DNA from: an uncultured Alistipes sp.
GTDB taxonomy: Bacteria > Bacteroidota > Bacteroidia > Bacteroidales > Rikenellaceae
Direction: 5' to 3'
DNA: 13,657 bases
Assembly: GCA_937895825.1 (NCBI GenBank)
Contig: CALBKP010000002.1
Span: 1 to 13,657 of the forward strand
A model generated the notes under the pieces. That model searched no databases. It was given only the letters and a program-made list of their open reading frames with translations, and was not told where the DNA came from. Shown in pieces: positions 1 to 6,490 of the stretch (position 1 is its first letter; each line of letters opens with the position of its first letter). The position numbers and the translations under genes are program-made.

Positions 1-1034
1 TCCTCGGTTTCGAGCAGACTTTCAAGAACGCCTTGACTACTCTTCCTATGGGTGGCGCCAAGGGTGGTGCTGACTTCAACCCCGTAGGTAAGTCTGACGG
101 TGAGATTATGCGTTTCTGCCAGGCATTCATGCAGGAGTTGTGGAACAACATCGGTGTTGACACTGACGTTCCTGCAGGTGACGTAGGTGTTGGTGGTCGT
201 GAGATCGGCTTCCTTAACGGTATGTATCAGAAGCTTGCTCGCAAGTACCACACTGGCGTTTTGACTGGTAAGGGTATGACATGGGGTGGCTCTATTCTCC
301 GTCCTGAGGCTACTGGTTTCGGTGCTTTGTACTTCACTGAGCACATGTTGGCTAAGGCTGGTAAGGATCTTAAGGGTAAGACTGTTGCTATCTCTGGTTT
401 CGGTAACGTTGCTTGGGGTGCTGCAACTAAGGCTACTGAGCTCGGTGCTAAGGTAGTTGCTATCTCTGGTCCCGACGGCGTATGCGAGATCCCCGCTGGT
501 ATCACTAAGGAGATGATTGACTATATGCTCGAGATGCGTTCTTCTAACCGTAACAAGGTTGAGGATATGGCTACTAAGTTCCCCGAGGCTGCTAAGTTCA
601 CAGCAGGTAAGAAGGCTTGGTCTGTTAAGTGTGACATCGCACTTCCTTGCGCATTCCAGAACGAGTTGAACGAGGCTGATGCTAAGGAGCTCTTGGCTAA
701 CGGTACATGGTGCTGCGCTGAGGTTTCTAACATGGGTTGTACTCCCGAGGCTATCCACGCATTCCAGTCAGCAGGTATCCTCTTCGCTCCTGGTAAGGCA
801 GTTAACGCTGGTGGTGTAGCAACTTCTGGTCTTGAGATGACTCAGAACTGTATGCACCTCTCTTGGTCTGGCAAGGAGGTTGACGAGAAGCTTCACTTCA
901 TCATGGAGTCTATCCACGAGGCTTGCGTTAAGTTCGGTCAGCAGCCCGACGGTACTATCAACTACGTTAAGGGTGCTAACGTTGCCGGCTTCATGAAGGT
1001 TGCACAGGCTATGCTTGAGCAGGGTATCATCTAA
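1..1034 (+). CDS. gdhA: Glutamate dehydrogenase, 5'-truncated by window edge
   Basis: Hexameric-type glutamate dehydrogenase interconverting 2-oxoglutarate plus ammonia and glutamate in the cytoplasm. The reading frame is open from base 3 to the window edge and begins inside the conserved stretch LGFEQTFKNALTTLPMGG, so roughly the first 110 residues of a usual ~445-residue protein are missing; the TTG at 33 is not a true start. Visible motifs are PMGGAKGG with the catalytic lysine (codon 60-62), TDVPAGD with the catalytic aspartate (codon 165-167), the Rossmann motif SGFGNVAWGA, and the C-terminal NAGGVATSGLEM block. The text around the nucleotide fold (AISGPDG) resembles both clostridial NAD-type and Bacteroides enzymes, so cofactor choice is unresolved. 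The usual AEGANMPTTPEA region reads AEVSNMGCTPEA, a small local departure. Codon use is strongly biased (GGT, GCT, AAG, CGT, TCT), unlike the other genes here, which suggests very high expression. Confidence 0.96.
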   Translation, partial: LGFEQTFKNALTTLPMGGAKGGADFNPVGKSDGEIMRFCQAFMQELWNNIGVDTDVPAGDVGVGGREIGFLNGMYQKLARKYHTGVLTGKGMTWGGSILRPEATGFGALYFTEHMLAKAGKDLKGKTVAISGFGNVAWGAATKATELGAKVVAISGPDGVCEIPAGITKEMIDYMLEMRSSNRNKVEDMATKFPEAAKFTAGKKAWSVKCDIALPCAFQNELNEADAKELLANGTWCCAEVSNMGCTPEAIHAFQSAGILFAPGKAVNAGGVATSGLEMTQNCMHLSWSGKEVDEKLHFIMESIHEACVKFGQQPDGTINYVKGANVAGFMKVAQAMLEQGII

Positions 1035-1048
1035 AATTTAGCGTGATA

Positions 1049-1068
1049 AGGGGTCGATTGCGGCCCCT
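1049..1068 (+). terminator. Hairpin directly after gdhA
   Basis: AGGGGTCG (1049-1056), loop ATTG, CGGCCCCT (1061-1068): eight pairs including one G-T wobble, 14 bases after the gdhA stop. It has no T-run of its own but sits four bases before the long terminator palindrome. It may protect the 3' end of the gdhA message or form part of a compound terminator. Confidence 0.5.
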
Positions 1069-1072
1069 AACA

Positions 1073-1125
1073 AAAAATCCCGACAATGGGATGTACGTCA
1101 AGTACTACCCATCGTCGGGATTTTT
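1073..1125 (+). terminator. Long intrinsic terminator of gdhA, palindrome family copy 1
   Basis: An 18-base left arm starting AAAAATCCCGAC (1073-1090) pairs with a right arm ending GTCGGGATTTTT (1108-1125), with one A/C mismatch. The 17-base loop can itself pair GTAC with GTAC. The A-run and T-run flanks make it a potential terminator on both strands. The inner core (ATGGGA, then a TAC/GTA dyad around a CAA-containing loop, then CCCAT) recurs in other hairpins of this window. Confidence 0.85.
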
Positions 1126-1163
1126 GCCGAGTGTTGCACTCGGCACCCTTCTGATGCTAAATT
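1102..1163 (+). repeat. Direct repeat, first copy (about 62 bases)
   Basis: This stretch, from the right half of terminator copy 1 through the short GC hairpin to the bases CTAAATT, reappears at 1282-1345 with four substitutions and one two-base insertion by my count. It contains no open reading frame. Here the left arm of the long palindrome is intact. Confidence 0.85.
1126..1144 (+). repeat. Short GC hairpin following terminator copy 1
   Basis: GCCGAGTG (1126-1133), loop TTG, CACTCGGC (1137-1144): a perfect eight-pair stem directly abutting the T-run of the preceding terminator. It is part of the direct repeat that recurs at 1282-1345, where the stem survives with one outer pair changed to G-T. 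Confidence 0.6.
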
Positions 1164-1191
1164 CAGCAATGTGATAGCGACGCTTCAATCC

Positions 1192-1235
1192 AAGCCCCGA
1201 ATGGGAAATACATCTGTATGTCCCATCCGGGGCTT
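1192..1235 (+). terminator. Terminator-like palindrome, family copy 2
   Basis: Left arm AAGCCCCGAATGGGA (1192-1206) pairs with right arm TCCCATCCGGGGCTT (1221-1235), with one A/C mismatch at the same relative place as in copy 1. The loop contains ATAC/GTAT around ATCT. The outer stem sequence differs from copy 1, but the inner ATGGGA...TCCCAT core is kept. No gene lies immediately upstream, so it is either a second-line terminator for gdhA or an independent repeat insertion. Confidence 0.7.
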
Positions 1236-1281
1236 TCTCATGTCAACGTCACTACTGCACCTCTCTGGCAAGAAACTTAGC

Positions 1282-1345
1282 GTACTACTCATCGTCGGGA
1301 TTTTTGCCGAGTGTTGTATACTCGGTACCCTTCTGATACTAAATT
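1282..1345 (+). repeat. Direct repeat, second copy; half-terminator
   Basis: About 64 bases nearly identical to 1102-1163: GTACTACTCATCGTCGGG, the T-run, the CCGAGT/ACTCGG hairpin and CTTCTGATACTAAATT. The left arm of the long palindrome is absent: the sequence upstream (CTCTGGCAAGAAACTTAGC) does not match copy 1. Only the right arm survives, so this copy can no longer form the long terminator stem. Confidence 0.85.
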
Positions 1346-1392
1346 ACTTGCTTGTGAAAAGCTGCAATCTGCGGTCTATCCTTAAGCTAACT

Positions 1393-1424
1393 CCGAGAGC
1401 TGTACTAAGGTACTATCCCTCGAG
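1393..1424 (+). repeat. Probable decayed palindrome copy
   Basis: TGTAC (1401-1405), TAAG, GTACTATCCC (1410-1419) and flanking CGAG/CTCG echo the core and arm layout of the family (compare TGTAC...GTACTACCCATCG in copy 1), but the stems are short and broken. I read it as a degenerate copy. The similarity is modest and could be chance. Confidence 0.35.
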
Positions 1425-1501
1425 GTTATATTTTATAAAAGCAGGTATTACTAATTAGAAAAAATTATAGGTGAAGTGTGCGTCGATAGAATATAATATT
1501 A

Positions 1502-1509
1502 TATCTTTG
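1502..1509 (+). promoter_or_regulatory. Bacteroidetes -7 element of the LRR lipoprotein gene
   Basis: TATCTTTG matches the TAnnTTTG consensus recognised by the Bacteroidetes primary sigma factor and lies 23 bases before the ATG at 1533. There is no clear -33 TTTG; TGTG at 1477-1480 is at roughly the right distance. The surrounding 60 bases are very AT-rich. Confidence 0.65.
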
Positions 1510-1532
1510 TAGTATAATAAAATCACTATATT

Positions 1533-3386
1533 ATGGTTCGTCTTAGATTGCTGCTTGCCGCTATGATCCTACTCGTTGTAGGGTGCAGCGATGATTCGGA
1601 GATAGTTCAATTCTCTCTCGATAGTTACGATGTCACCATCCCTGCAGAGGGAGGTGCTGCCTCGGTGATCGTTGTTAGCAACTGCAGTTGGGAGCTTACG
1701 GGTTATACCACGTGGTGCGAACCCTCGGTAAAGAGTGGTCGTGGTAGTGCAGTGGGCGAGGTGGTTACCTTTACTGCCGATAGGGCGGATAATGACCGCA
1801 GCATAACGTATAGATTTCACGCGGGCGGTAAAGTCATCGAGCTTCACGTAAGGCAGAAGATGGTACCACAGCTAAAAACCTCGGATACAGACATCCATTG
1901 GGTTATGCCCGAGGGTGGCGAGGTGGTGCTTAACTATGAGGCAAATATCGAGTGTGAGGTTGTAATCCCCACCGAAGCGGAGGAGTGGCTCTCGACAGAT
2001 ACGCGGGCCTTGGGTAAGCGTAGTGCGAAACTTTTGACCACCTCCAATACCACGTATCATAGTCGTGAGGCGGAGGTTGTGGTACGCTCTGTCGAAAACC
2101 CCATAATGTCGGTAAAGTTCACTGTCCGCCAGCCGAGTGATAAAAATCTTATCCGCTATACAACGACCGATGGTAATATTTTTGAACCGATCAGTGGTGC
2201 TTTTAACGCTGATATTATCAATAACTTATATCTCGATGGCGTGGGAATTATCGAGTTTAGTAACAAGCTGACGGCAATTCACGACGAGGCTTTCTATATC
2301 CCCTATTTTAGTAATCTAAAGTCGATTGTACTGGCAGACGGTGTGGAAAGCATTGGCGAGGCTGCATTCTACCGATGCTTCCTCCTTGAAGATGTCACGT
2401 TTCCTCAGTCGCTGCGTGCTATTGGCGAGTCGGCATTTGCAGAGTGTAAATTGTTGACCGATATTGTTATTCCCGATGGCGTTCAGACAATTGGCGATGG
2501 TGCTTTTCTTGGGTGCAAGGGGCTTCGAAGTGTTACGATGTCGGATAGCGTAACTTCGCTTGGTGCGCTGTGCTTCGATAGTTGCACAGCTTTGGTGCGT
2601 GTGCGCCTTTCGGATAGTATCGCCACAATTCAGAATAGCACGTTCTATTGGTGTACCTCCCTTAGAGAGCTAAATATCCCCTCAATGTTGGAGGTTGTCG
2701 ATTGCTATGCCTTCTGTGCCTGTGCCGCTCTGCCCGACATTACGCTCCCCGAAGGATTGAAGTCGATAGGTGAGTATGCCTTTATGAGTTGCCAAGAGTT
2801 TACCGAGATTGATATCCCCGAGGGCGTTACGCTGATGGGTCAAAACTGCCTTGGCGACTGCCCCAAGTTGGAGCGAGCATCGCTGCCCGAGTCGCTCCAA
2901 GAGCTTGGGACGAACGCCTTTTTCGGTTGCTCGTTGTTGCGTGAGGTGAACATTCCCGAGAGCATTACCGAGCTTAGTAGTGGTCTCTTTCAAGGTTGCG
3001 AGAGCTTGGAGAGTGTGGTGCTTCCTTCGAAGTTGAAGGTGGTGGGCGACCTTGCATTTGAGGGTTGCACGAGCCTTATGGAGATTGATATACCCTCCAC
3101 GGTTACACATATCAACCAGTTTGCATTCGCCTATTGTCACTCTTTGGAGCGTGCCGTGGTGCGTAACAAGCACCTTAAGCAGATTCAAGGCAGTGCCTTT
3201 GCCTATTGCCCATCACTTACGCGCTTAGAGCTTTACTCTGTCGTGCCACCCCAGCTTCCTGAACTCAATATCTTCGATGGTTGTAGCGAATCGCTTGGAG
3301 TCTATGTCCCCACAGAGAGTGTTGAGGCGTATAAGAGCGATGCTGGTTGGAGCTCCTATGCTAACTACATTCGCCCACTGGAGTAG
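1533..3386 (+). CDS. Surface lipoprotein with BACON and BspA-type leucine-rich repeats
   Basis: A 617-residue protein starting with a lipoprotein signal peptide: hydrophobic run to residue 17 and lipobox VVGC with the lipidated Cys18. The following SDDSE resembles the Bacteroidetes lipoprotein export signal, so display on the outer face of the outer membrane is inferred. Residues ~25-109 form a BACON-type beta-sandwich ending HVRQK; ~112-200 form a second related domain ending FTVRQP. From residue 251 to about 575 there are about 14 tandem 23-residue LRR_5 units of the form AFxxCxxLxxIxIPxxVxxIG. The C-terminus, YKSDAGWSSYANYIRPL, is the usual end of BspA-like proteins. Such proteins are implicated in adhesion or in binding host or dietary polymers; no ligand can be named here. 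It is a single gene with its own promoter and no SusC/SusD partner nearby, convergent with the rnf operon. Confidence 0.9.
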   Translation: MVRLRLLLAAMILLVVGCSDDSEIVQFSLDSYDVTIPAEGGAASVIVVSNCSWELTGYTTWCEPSVKSGRGSAVGEVVTFTADRADNDRSITYRFHAGGKVIELHVRQKMVPQLKTSDTDIHWVMPEGGEVVLNYEANIECEVVIPTEAEEWLSTDTRALGKRSAKLLTTSNTTYHSREAEVVVRSVENPIMSVKFTVRQPSDKNLIRYTTTDGNIFEPISGAFNADIINNLYLDGVGIIEFSNKLTAIHDEAFYIPYFSNLKSIVLADGVESIGEAAFYRCFLLEDVTFPQSLRAIGESAFAECKLLTDIVIPDGVQTIGDGAFLGCKGLRSVTMSDSVTSLGALCFDSCTALVRVRLSDSIATIQNSTFYWCTSLRELNIPSMLEVVDCYAFCACAALPDITLPEGLKSIGEYAFMSCQEFTEIDIPEGVTLMGQNCLGDCPKLERASLPESLQELGTNAFFGCSLLREVNIPESITELSSGLFQGCESLESVVLPSKLKVVGDLAFEGCTSLMEIDIPSTVTHINQFAFAYCHSLERAVVRNKHLKQIQGSAFAYCPSLTRLELYSVVPPQLPELNIFDGCSESLGVYVPTESVEAYKSDAGWSSYANYIRPLE

Positions 3387-3466
3387 ATAGGTGAGCCGTA
3401 GGATTTGCTACGTGCAAGGGTGATGGGATCTCTTGCGCGAAGCAGTGAGGTGTGGTGGCAAAAGAG

Positions 3467-3513
3467 AGAGCCTCGGATGGGATATACATCAAGTATATCT
3501 AATCCGAGGCTCT
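3467..3513. terminator. Bidirectional terminator between LRR gene and rnfA, family copy 3
   Basis: AGAGCCTCGGAT (3467-3478) pairs perfectly with ATCCGAGGCTCT (3502-3513). Inside, GATATAC (3481-3487), loop ATCAA, GTATATC (3493-3499) adds seven pairs. TTTT follows on the plus strand (3517-3520) and CTCTCTCTTTT on the minus strand, as expected for a terminator shared by convergent genes. The core GATGGGATATACATC matches the palindromes downstream of gdhA. Confidence 0.85.
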
Positions 3514-3523
3514 GAGTTTTGAT

Positions 3524-3538
3524 GCCGCAGAGTGCGGC
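3524..3538. repeat. Short GC hairpin next to terminator copy 3
   Basis: GCCGCA (3524-3529), loop GAG, TGCGGC (3533-3538), flanked by TGAT and ATCA that could extend the stem past a two-base bulge. It sits 10 bases beyond the long palindrome, the same arrangement (long hairpin, T-run, short GC hairpin) as at 1073-1144, although the stem sequence differs. Confidence 0.5.
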
Positions 3539-3551
3539 GCATCACAGCTGG

Positions 3552-4220
3552 TTAGGGCAGGGGAACAACGTTCGCAAAGCCCATAAACGCCATAGCGAGG
3601 AGGCCTGCGGTGATAAGCGCGATAGGCACACCACGCAAGGGCTGAGGTACATCCTCTACCTCCAAACGCTCGCGGATACCGGCGAAGAGAACCAATGCTA
3701 ATGCGAATCCTAAGGCTGCTGACACCGAGTAGATTACGCCTGTAAGGAGGTCAAAGTCTTTCTGGATGGTGATGATAGCAACACCAAGCACGGCACAGTT
3801 TGTGGTGATAAGCGGCAAGAAGATACCGAGTGCCTGATACAATGCGGGCGATACCTTCTTAAGCACAATCTCGACCATCTGCACCAGAGCAGCGATGACC
3901 AAGATAAAGGCGATGGTCTGCATATAGCCGATGCCAAAGGGGTTGAGTACATAAGTCTGCAAGCACCACGTAACAACTGCCGCGAGAGCCATAACGAATG
4001 TTACGGCCATACCCATACCGAGTGATGTCTCGACTTTAGAAGATACACCGAGGAAGGGGCATATGCCCAAGAACTGCGACAACACCACGTTGTTAACGAA
4101 GATTGCGCCGATAACGATGGCAAAGAGTGTTATGGCCTGAACCGTGACACTACCCGTGGCAAAGCCATCGAGTACCTCTGCCGAGATATTTTCTCCAATA
4201 AGTATATTCATCATTCTCAT
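3552..4220 (-). CDS. rnfA: Rnf electron transport complex subunit A
   Basis: Integral inner-membrane subunit of the ferredoxin:NAD+ oxidoreductase, paired with RnfE. Conserved blocks are FVNNVVLSQFLGICPFLGV, GIFLPLITTNCAVLGVA, FAGIRERL and GLLAMAFMGF; the cysteines in GIC and TNC correspond to the membrane 2Fe-2S ligands shared with RnfE. About six hydrophobic segments are visible. The usual family length is ~190 residues with Cys25; here the first ligand lies about 30 residues later because of an N-terminal extension containing IGENISAEVLDGFATG. I place the start at the ATG at 4220; a TTG at 4226 and ATGs at 4214 and 4211 are alternatives, and no start codon closer to the conserved region is in frame. 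It is the last gene of the operon, two to eight bases after the rnfE stop depending on the start. Confidence 0.93.
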   Translation of the reverse strand: MRMMNILIGENISAEVLDGFATGSVTVQAITLFAIVIGAIFVNNVVLSQFLGICPFLGVSSKVETSLGMGMAVTFVMALAAVVTWCLQTYVLNPFGIGYMQTIAFILVIAALVQMVEIVLKKVSPALYQALGIFLPLITTNCAVLGVAIITIQKDFDLLTGVIYSVSAALGFALALVLFAGIRERLEVEDVPQPLRGVPIALITAGLLAMAFMGFANVVPLP

Positions 4221-4228
4221 AGCCAATA

Positions 4229-4810
4229 CTATCGTTTTGCAATTTTATTAAACAATACCATCAAGTAGCCGAGCACCAAGAAACCACCAGGTGCAAGGAT
4301 GAACAGAAGCGGCATAACGCCATCAGCAAAGGTGTAGCCGAAGATTGCACCCGAGCCCAATACCTCGCGCACAGCGCCGATAACAGTAAGCGAGAGCGTG
4401 AAGCCAAGGCCGATACCGATACCATCGAGGGCAGAGTCAAAGATGCCATTTTTCGAGGCAAAGGCCTCGGCACGACCAAGGATGATACAGTTAACCACGA
4501 TAAGTGGGATAAACACACCGAGCGATGCGTACAATGAGGGCACGTAGGCCTGCATAAGCATCTCGATAATGGTTACGAACGAGGCGATAACGACGATAAA
4601 CGCTGGGATGCGCACCTTGTCTGGTACGACGTTCTTAATCATTGAGATAACCATATTTGACATGATGAGCACGACCATTGTGGCAATACCCATACCCATA
4701 CCGTTGATTGCCGACGAGGTGACACCGATAGTGGGGCACATACCCAGTACCAGCGCGAAAGTGGGATTTTCCTTAATGATACCCTTAGTAATAATCTGTA
4801 ACTTACTCAT
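4229..4810 (-). CDS. rnfE: Rnf electron transport complex subunit E
   Basis: A 193-residue inner-membrane protein, homologous to and in pseudo-twofold arrangement with RnfA. Diagnostic motifs are TFALVLGMCPTIGVTSSAI with Cys25 and IPLIVVNCIILGRAEAFA with Cys108, the two expected ligands of the intramembrane 2Fe-2S centre. Hydrophobic segments fill most of the sequence, with a basic end (NKIAKR). Length is normal for the family. The start lies one base after the rnfG stop, and the rnfA start follows the rnfE stop closely, consistent with translational coupling. Confidence 0.95.
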   Translation of the reverse strand: MSKLQIITKGIIKENPTFALVLGMCPTIGVTSSAINGMGMGIATMVVLIMSNMVISMIKNVVPDKVRIPAFIVVIASFVTIIEMLMQAYVPSLYASLGVFIPLIVVNCIILGRAEAFASKNGIFDSALDGIGIGLGFTLSLTVIGAVREVLGSGAIFGYTFADGVMPLLFILAPGGFLVLGYLMVLFNKIAKR

Positions 4811-4811
4811 A

Positions 4812-5492
4812 CTATTCTCCTTTCTTGCTGTTCAACATTAGGTTGCTATCGGTCTGCTGAGTGCTTCCCGTCACGGTTTCTGCGCCAGCCTCCGTATTGA
4901 GACGGCCAGTAGCCCAGAGGTAGCCAGCGTATGCTGTCTCTACGGCATTAGCATAGGCGCGCGACGATATTGTCGAGCCTGTGAGGGCATCAAACGAGCC
5001 TCCCTCCTTAGATACGGCAAATGTTAGCTCTGCGGGGTTCTTCAAGACGATGCTACGCTCAAGGCTGTTGCCCGCCTTGGTCATATTAGCGCCAAGACCT
5101 GGTGTCTCCTTCTGCGATAGGACCTCCACGGCGTTGATGACAGCTGCGTCGCCCTCCTCCTTGAAGCCTACCATTAGCGTAATGCGGTCGGCATAACCAC
5201 TCTTGGTGATGCTTGGAGCCTCAACAGCGTAGCCTACAATTGCGTCGTTGTCGTTACGTGTAATGGTGCTAACGGTGATATCGAAGTCACCAATCTTACA
5301 CGTCGTGTCGCGTGTGATACGTGCCTCGCTATCGTTAGTGTCAAGAACCAGGAACTTAGCTGCGTTCTTACTCTTTGCGTTGCTCTCAGCGATGGCATCC
5401 TTCGTGACATCGTTGACAAGTGCTACGAGGAATGCCGAGATGGCACTGATCAGAAGTAGCACAACAACCATATTCTTTAGTGAACTTTTCAT
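4812..5492 (-). CDS. rnfG: Rnf electron transport complex subunit G, FMN-binding
   Basis: A 226-residue subunit with one N-terminal membrane helix (residues ~7-27) and a periplasmic FMN-binding domain. The flavinylation motif reads DALTGSTISS with Thr174 as the expected covalent FMN site; the usual form is SGAT, so the alanine is replaced by serine, which is tolerated in the family. KETPGLGAN (129-136) is the second conserved block. It relays electrons between RnfD and the other membrane centres. A polar tail after residue ~200 rich in T, E, S and Q is lineage-specific. Attachment needs an ApbE-type transferase, which is not encoded in this window. Confidence 0.94.
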   Translation of the reverse strand: MKSSLKNMVVVLLLISAISAFLVALVNDVTKDAIAESNAKSKNAAKFLVLDTNDSEARITRDTTCKIGDFDITVSTITRNDNDAIVGYAVEAPSITKSGYADRITLMVGFKEEGDAAVINAVEVLSQKETPGLGANMTKAGNSLERSIVLKNPAELTFAVSKEGGSFDALTGSTISSRAYANAVETAYAGYLWATGRLNTEAGAETVTGSTQQTDSNLMLNSKKGE

Positions 5493-5509
5493 ACTCTTTC
5501 CTCCACAAT

Positions 5510-6460
5510 TTAACAGCCGAAACGCTTAGGACGGCAATACTTATTGATAAGTGGCGTAGCGGCATTCATGATGAAGATCGCGAACGACATACCCTCGGGA
5601 TATGCACCCCAGAGACGTATAATCATGGTGATAACACCGATGCCGATACCGTATATTATCATTCCCTTATGCGTCATGGGCGATGTTGAGTAGTCCGTAG
5701 CCATGAAGATAGCACCGAGAAGCGCACCACCTGCAAGGATATGGAATATAGGCAACTCATATACCACCGAGCCGCCGTAGCTGAAGCCTACGCATGCTGC
5801 AAAGATAGCCATTGTACCGAGGATTGCAACGGGAATGTGCCATGAGATAACCTTACGCCACAAGAGGTACAAGCCACCGAGGATAAGGGCCAAAGCACCA
5901 ATCTCACCCATCGAGCCATTCATCTGGCCACCTAACATCTGCATAAAGTCGAGCTGGCTAACGAGCTCCGTATTGTACTTGATGCTTGGGAGGATGGTTG
6001 AGCCAGAGAGTGCATCGGGCACGCCTGTTGTCCAGTCGGTCATCTGTACAGGGTAGGCGATTAGCAAAAAGATACGACCCGTGAGTGCTGGGTTAAAGGG
6101 GTTACAGCCCAAGCCGCCGAATGTCATCTTGCCGATGGCGATAGCTACTGCTGCGCCGATAACGACAATCCACCATGGGATACCTGTGGGGAGGTTGAAG
6201 GCGAGTAGTACGCCTGTGACTACTGCCGAGAGGTCGCCAATAGTAGTACGACCCTTGAAGAATAGACGCCCGATAAGGTACTCAAATACTACGCAGCTAC
6301 AAACAGCTACGGCAGTGATGAAGAGTACTCTCCAGCCCAGAACGTATGTCGAGACTGCCAATGCGGGCAATAGCGCCAGCACCACATCGCCCATAATTCG
6401 GCGTGTATTCTCGCCACCATGGATGTGGGGTGAGGGTGCAGCAAAAAGTCTGGTTGCCAT
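5510..6460 (-). CDS. rnfD: Rnf electron transport complex subunit D, FMN-binding
   Basis: A 316-residue polytopic inner-membrane protein of the NqrB/RnfD family. It opens with SPHIHGGENTRRIM, the usual N-terminal motif, followed by many hydrophobic helices. DALSGSTILPSIKYNTEL contains Thr155 in the SG[A/S]T motif expected to carry a phosphoester-linked FMN. GGLGCNPFNPALTGR and FMATDYSTSPMTHKG are further family signatures. It probably takes part in the ion-translocating step. It lies 30 bases after rnfC and 17 bases before rnfG. Confidence 0.95.
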   Translation of the reverse strand: MATRLFAAPSPHIHGGENTRRIMGDVVLALLPALAVSTYVLGWRVLFITAVAVCSCVVFEYLIGRLFFKGRTTIGDLSAVVTGVLLAFNLPTGIPWWIVVIGAAVAIAIGKMTFGGLGCNPFNPALTGRIFLLIAYPVQMTDWTTGVPDALSGSTILPSIKYNTELVSQLDFMQMLGGQMNGSMGEIGALALILGGLYLLWRKVISWHIPVAILGTMAIFAACVGFSYGGSVVYELPIFHILAGGALLGAIFMATDYSTSPMTHKGMIIYGIGIGVITMIIRLWGAYPEGMSFAIFIMNAATPLINKYCRPKRFGC

Positions 6461-6490
6461 ATTGTGTACTATTATACGATTTCGTTATAC

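Noticed and set aside
1171..1458. Plus-strand 95-codon open frame after gdhA
   Set aside because: It runs through palindrome copy 2, the half-terminator repeat and its T-run, has no recognisable domain or promoter, and its hydrophobic stretch comes from hairpin sequence. Treated as non-coding.
1035..1532. Possible CRISPR array or insertion-sequence remnant in the repeat-rich spacer
   Set aside because: Repeats are few, unevenly spaced and palindromic, without spacers of uniform length; no transposase fragment or terminal inverted repeats with target duplications could be seen.
2682..3188. 168-codon minus-strand frame opposite the LRR gene
   Set aside because: It is an antisense shadow of the 23-residue repeats, with a repeat-like, low-information translation.
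3519..3701. 60-codon plus-strand frame between the LRR gene and rnfA
   Set aside because: It starts in the shared terminator and runs antisense into rnfA; not a credible gene.
4221..4226. TTG start of rnfA
   Set aside because: ATG codons at 4220, 4214 and 4211 follow at once; a rare start is unnecessary. The exact start remains uncertain.
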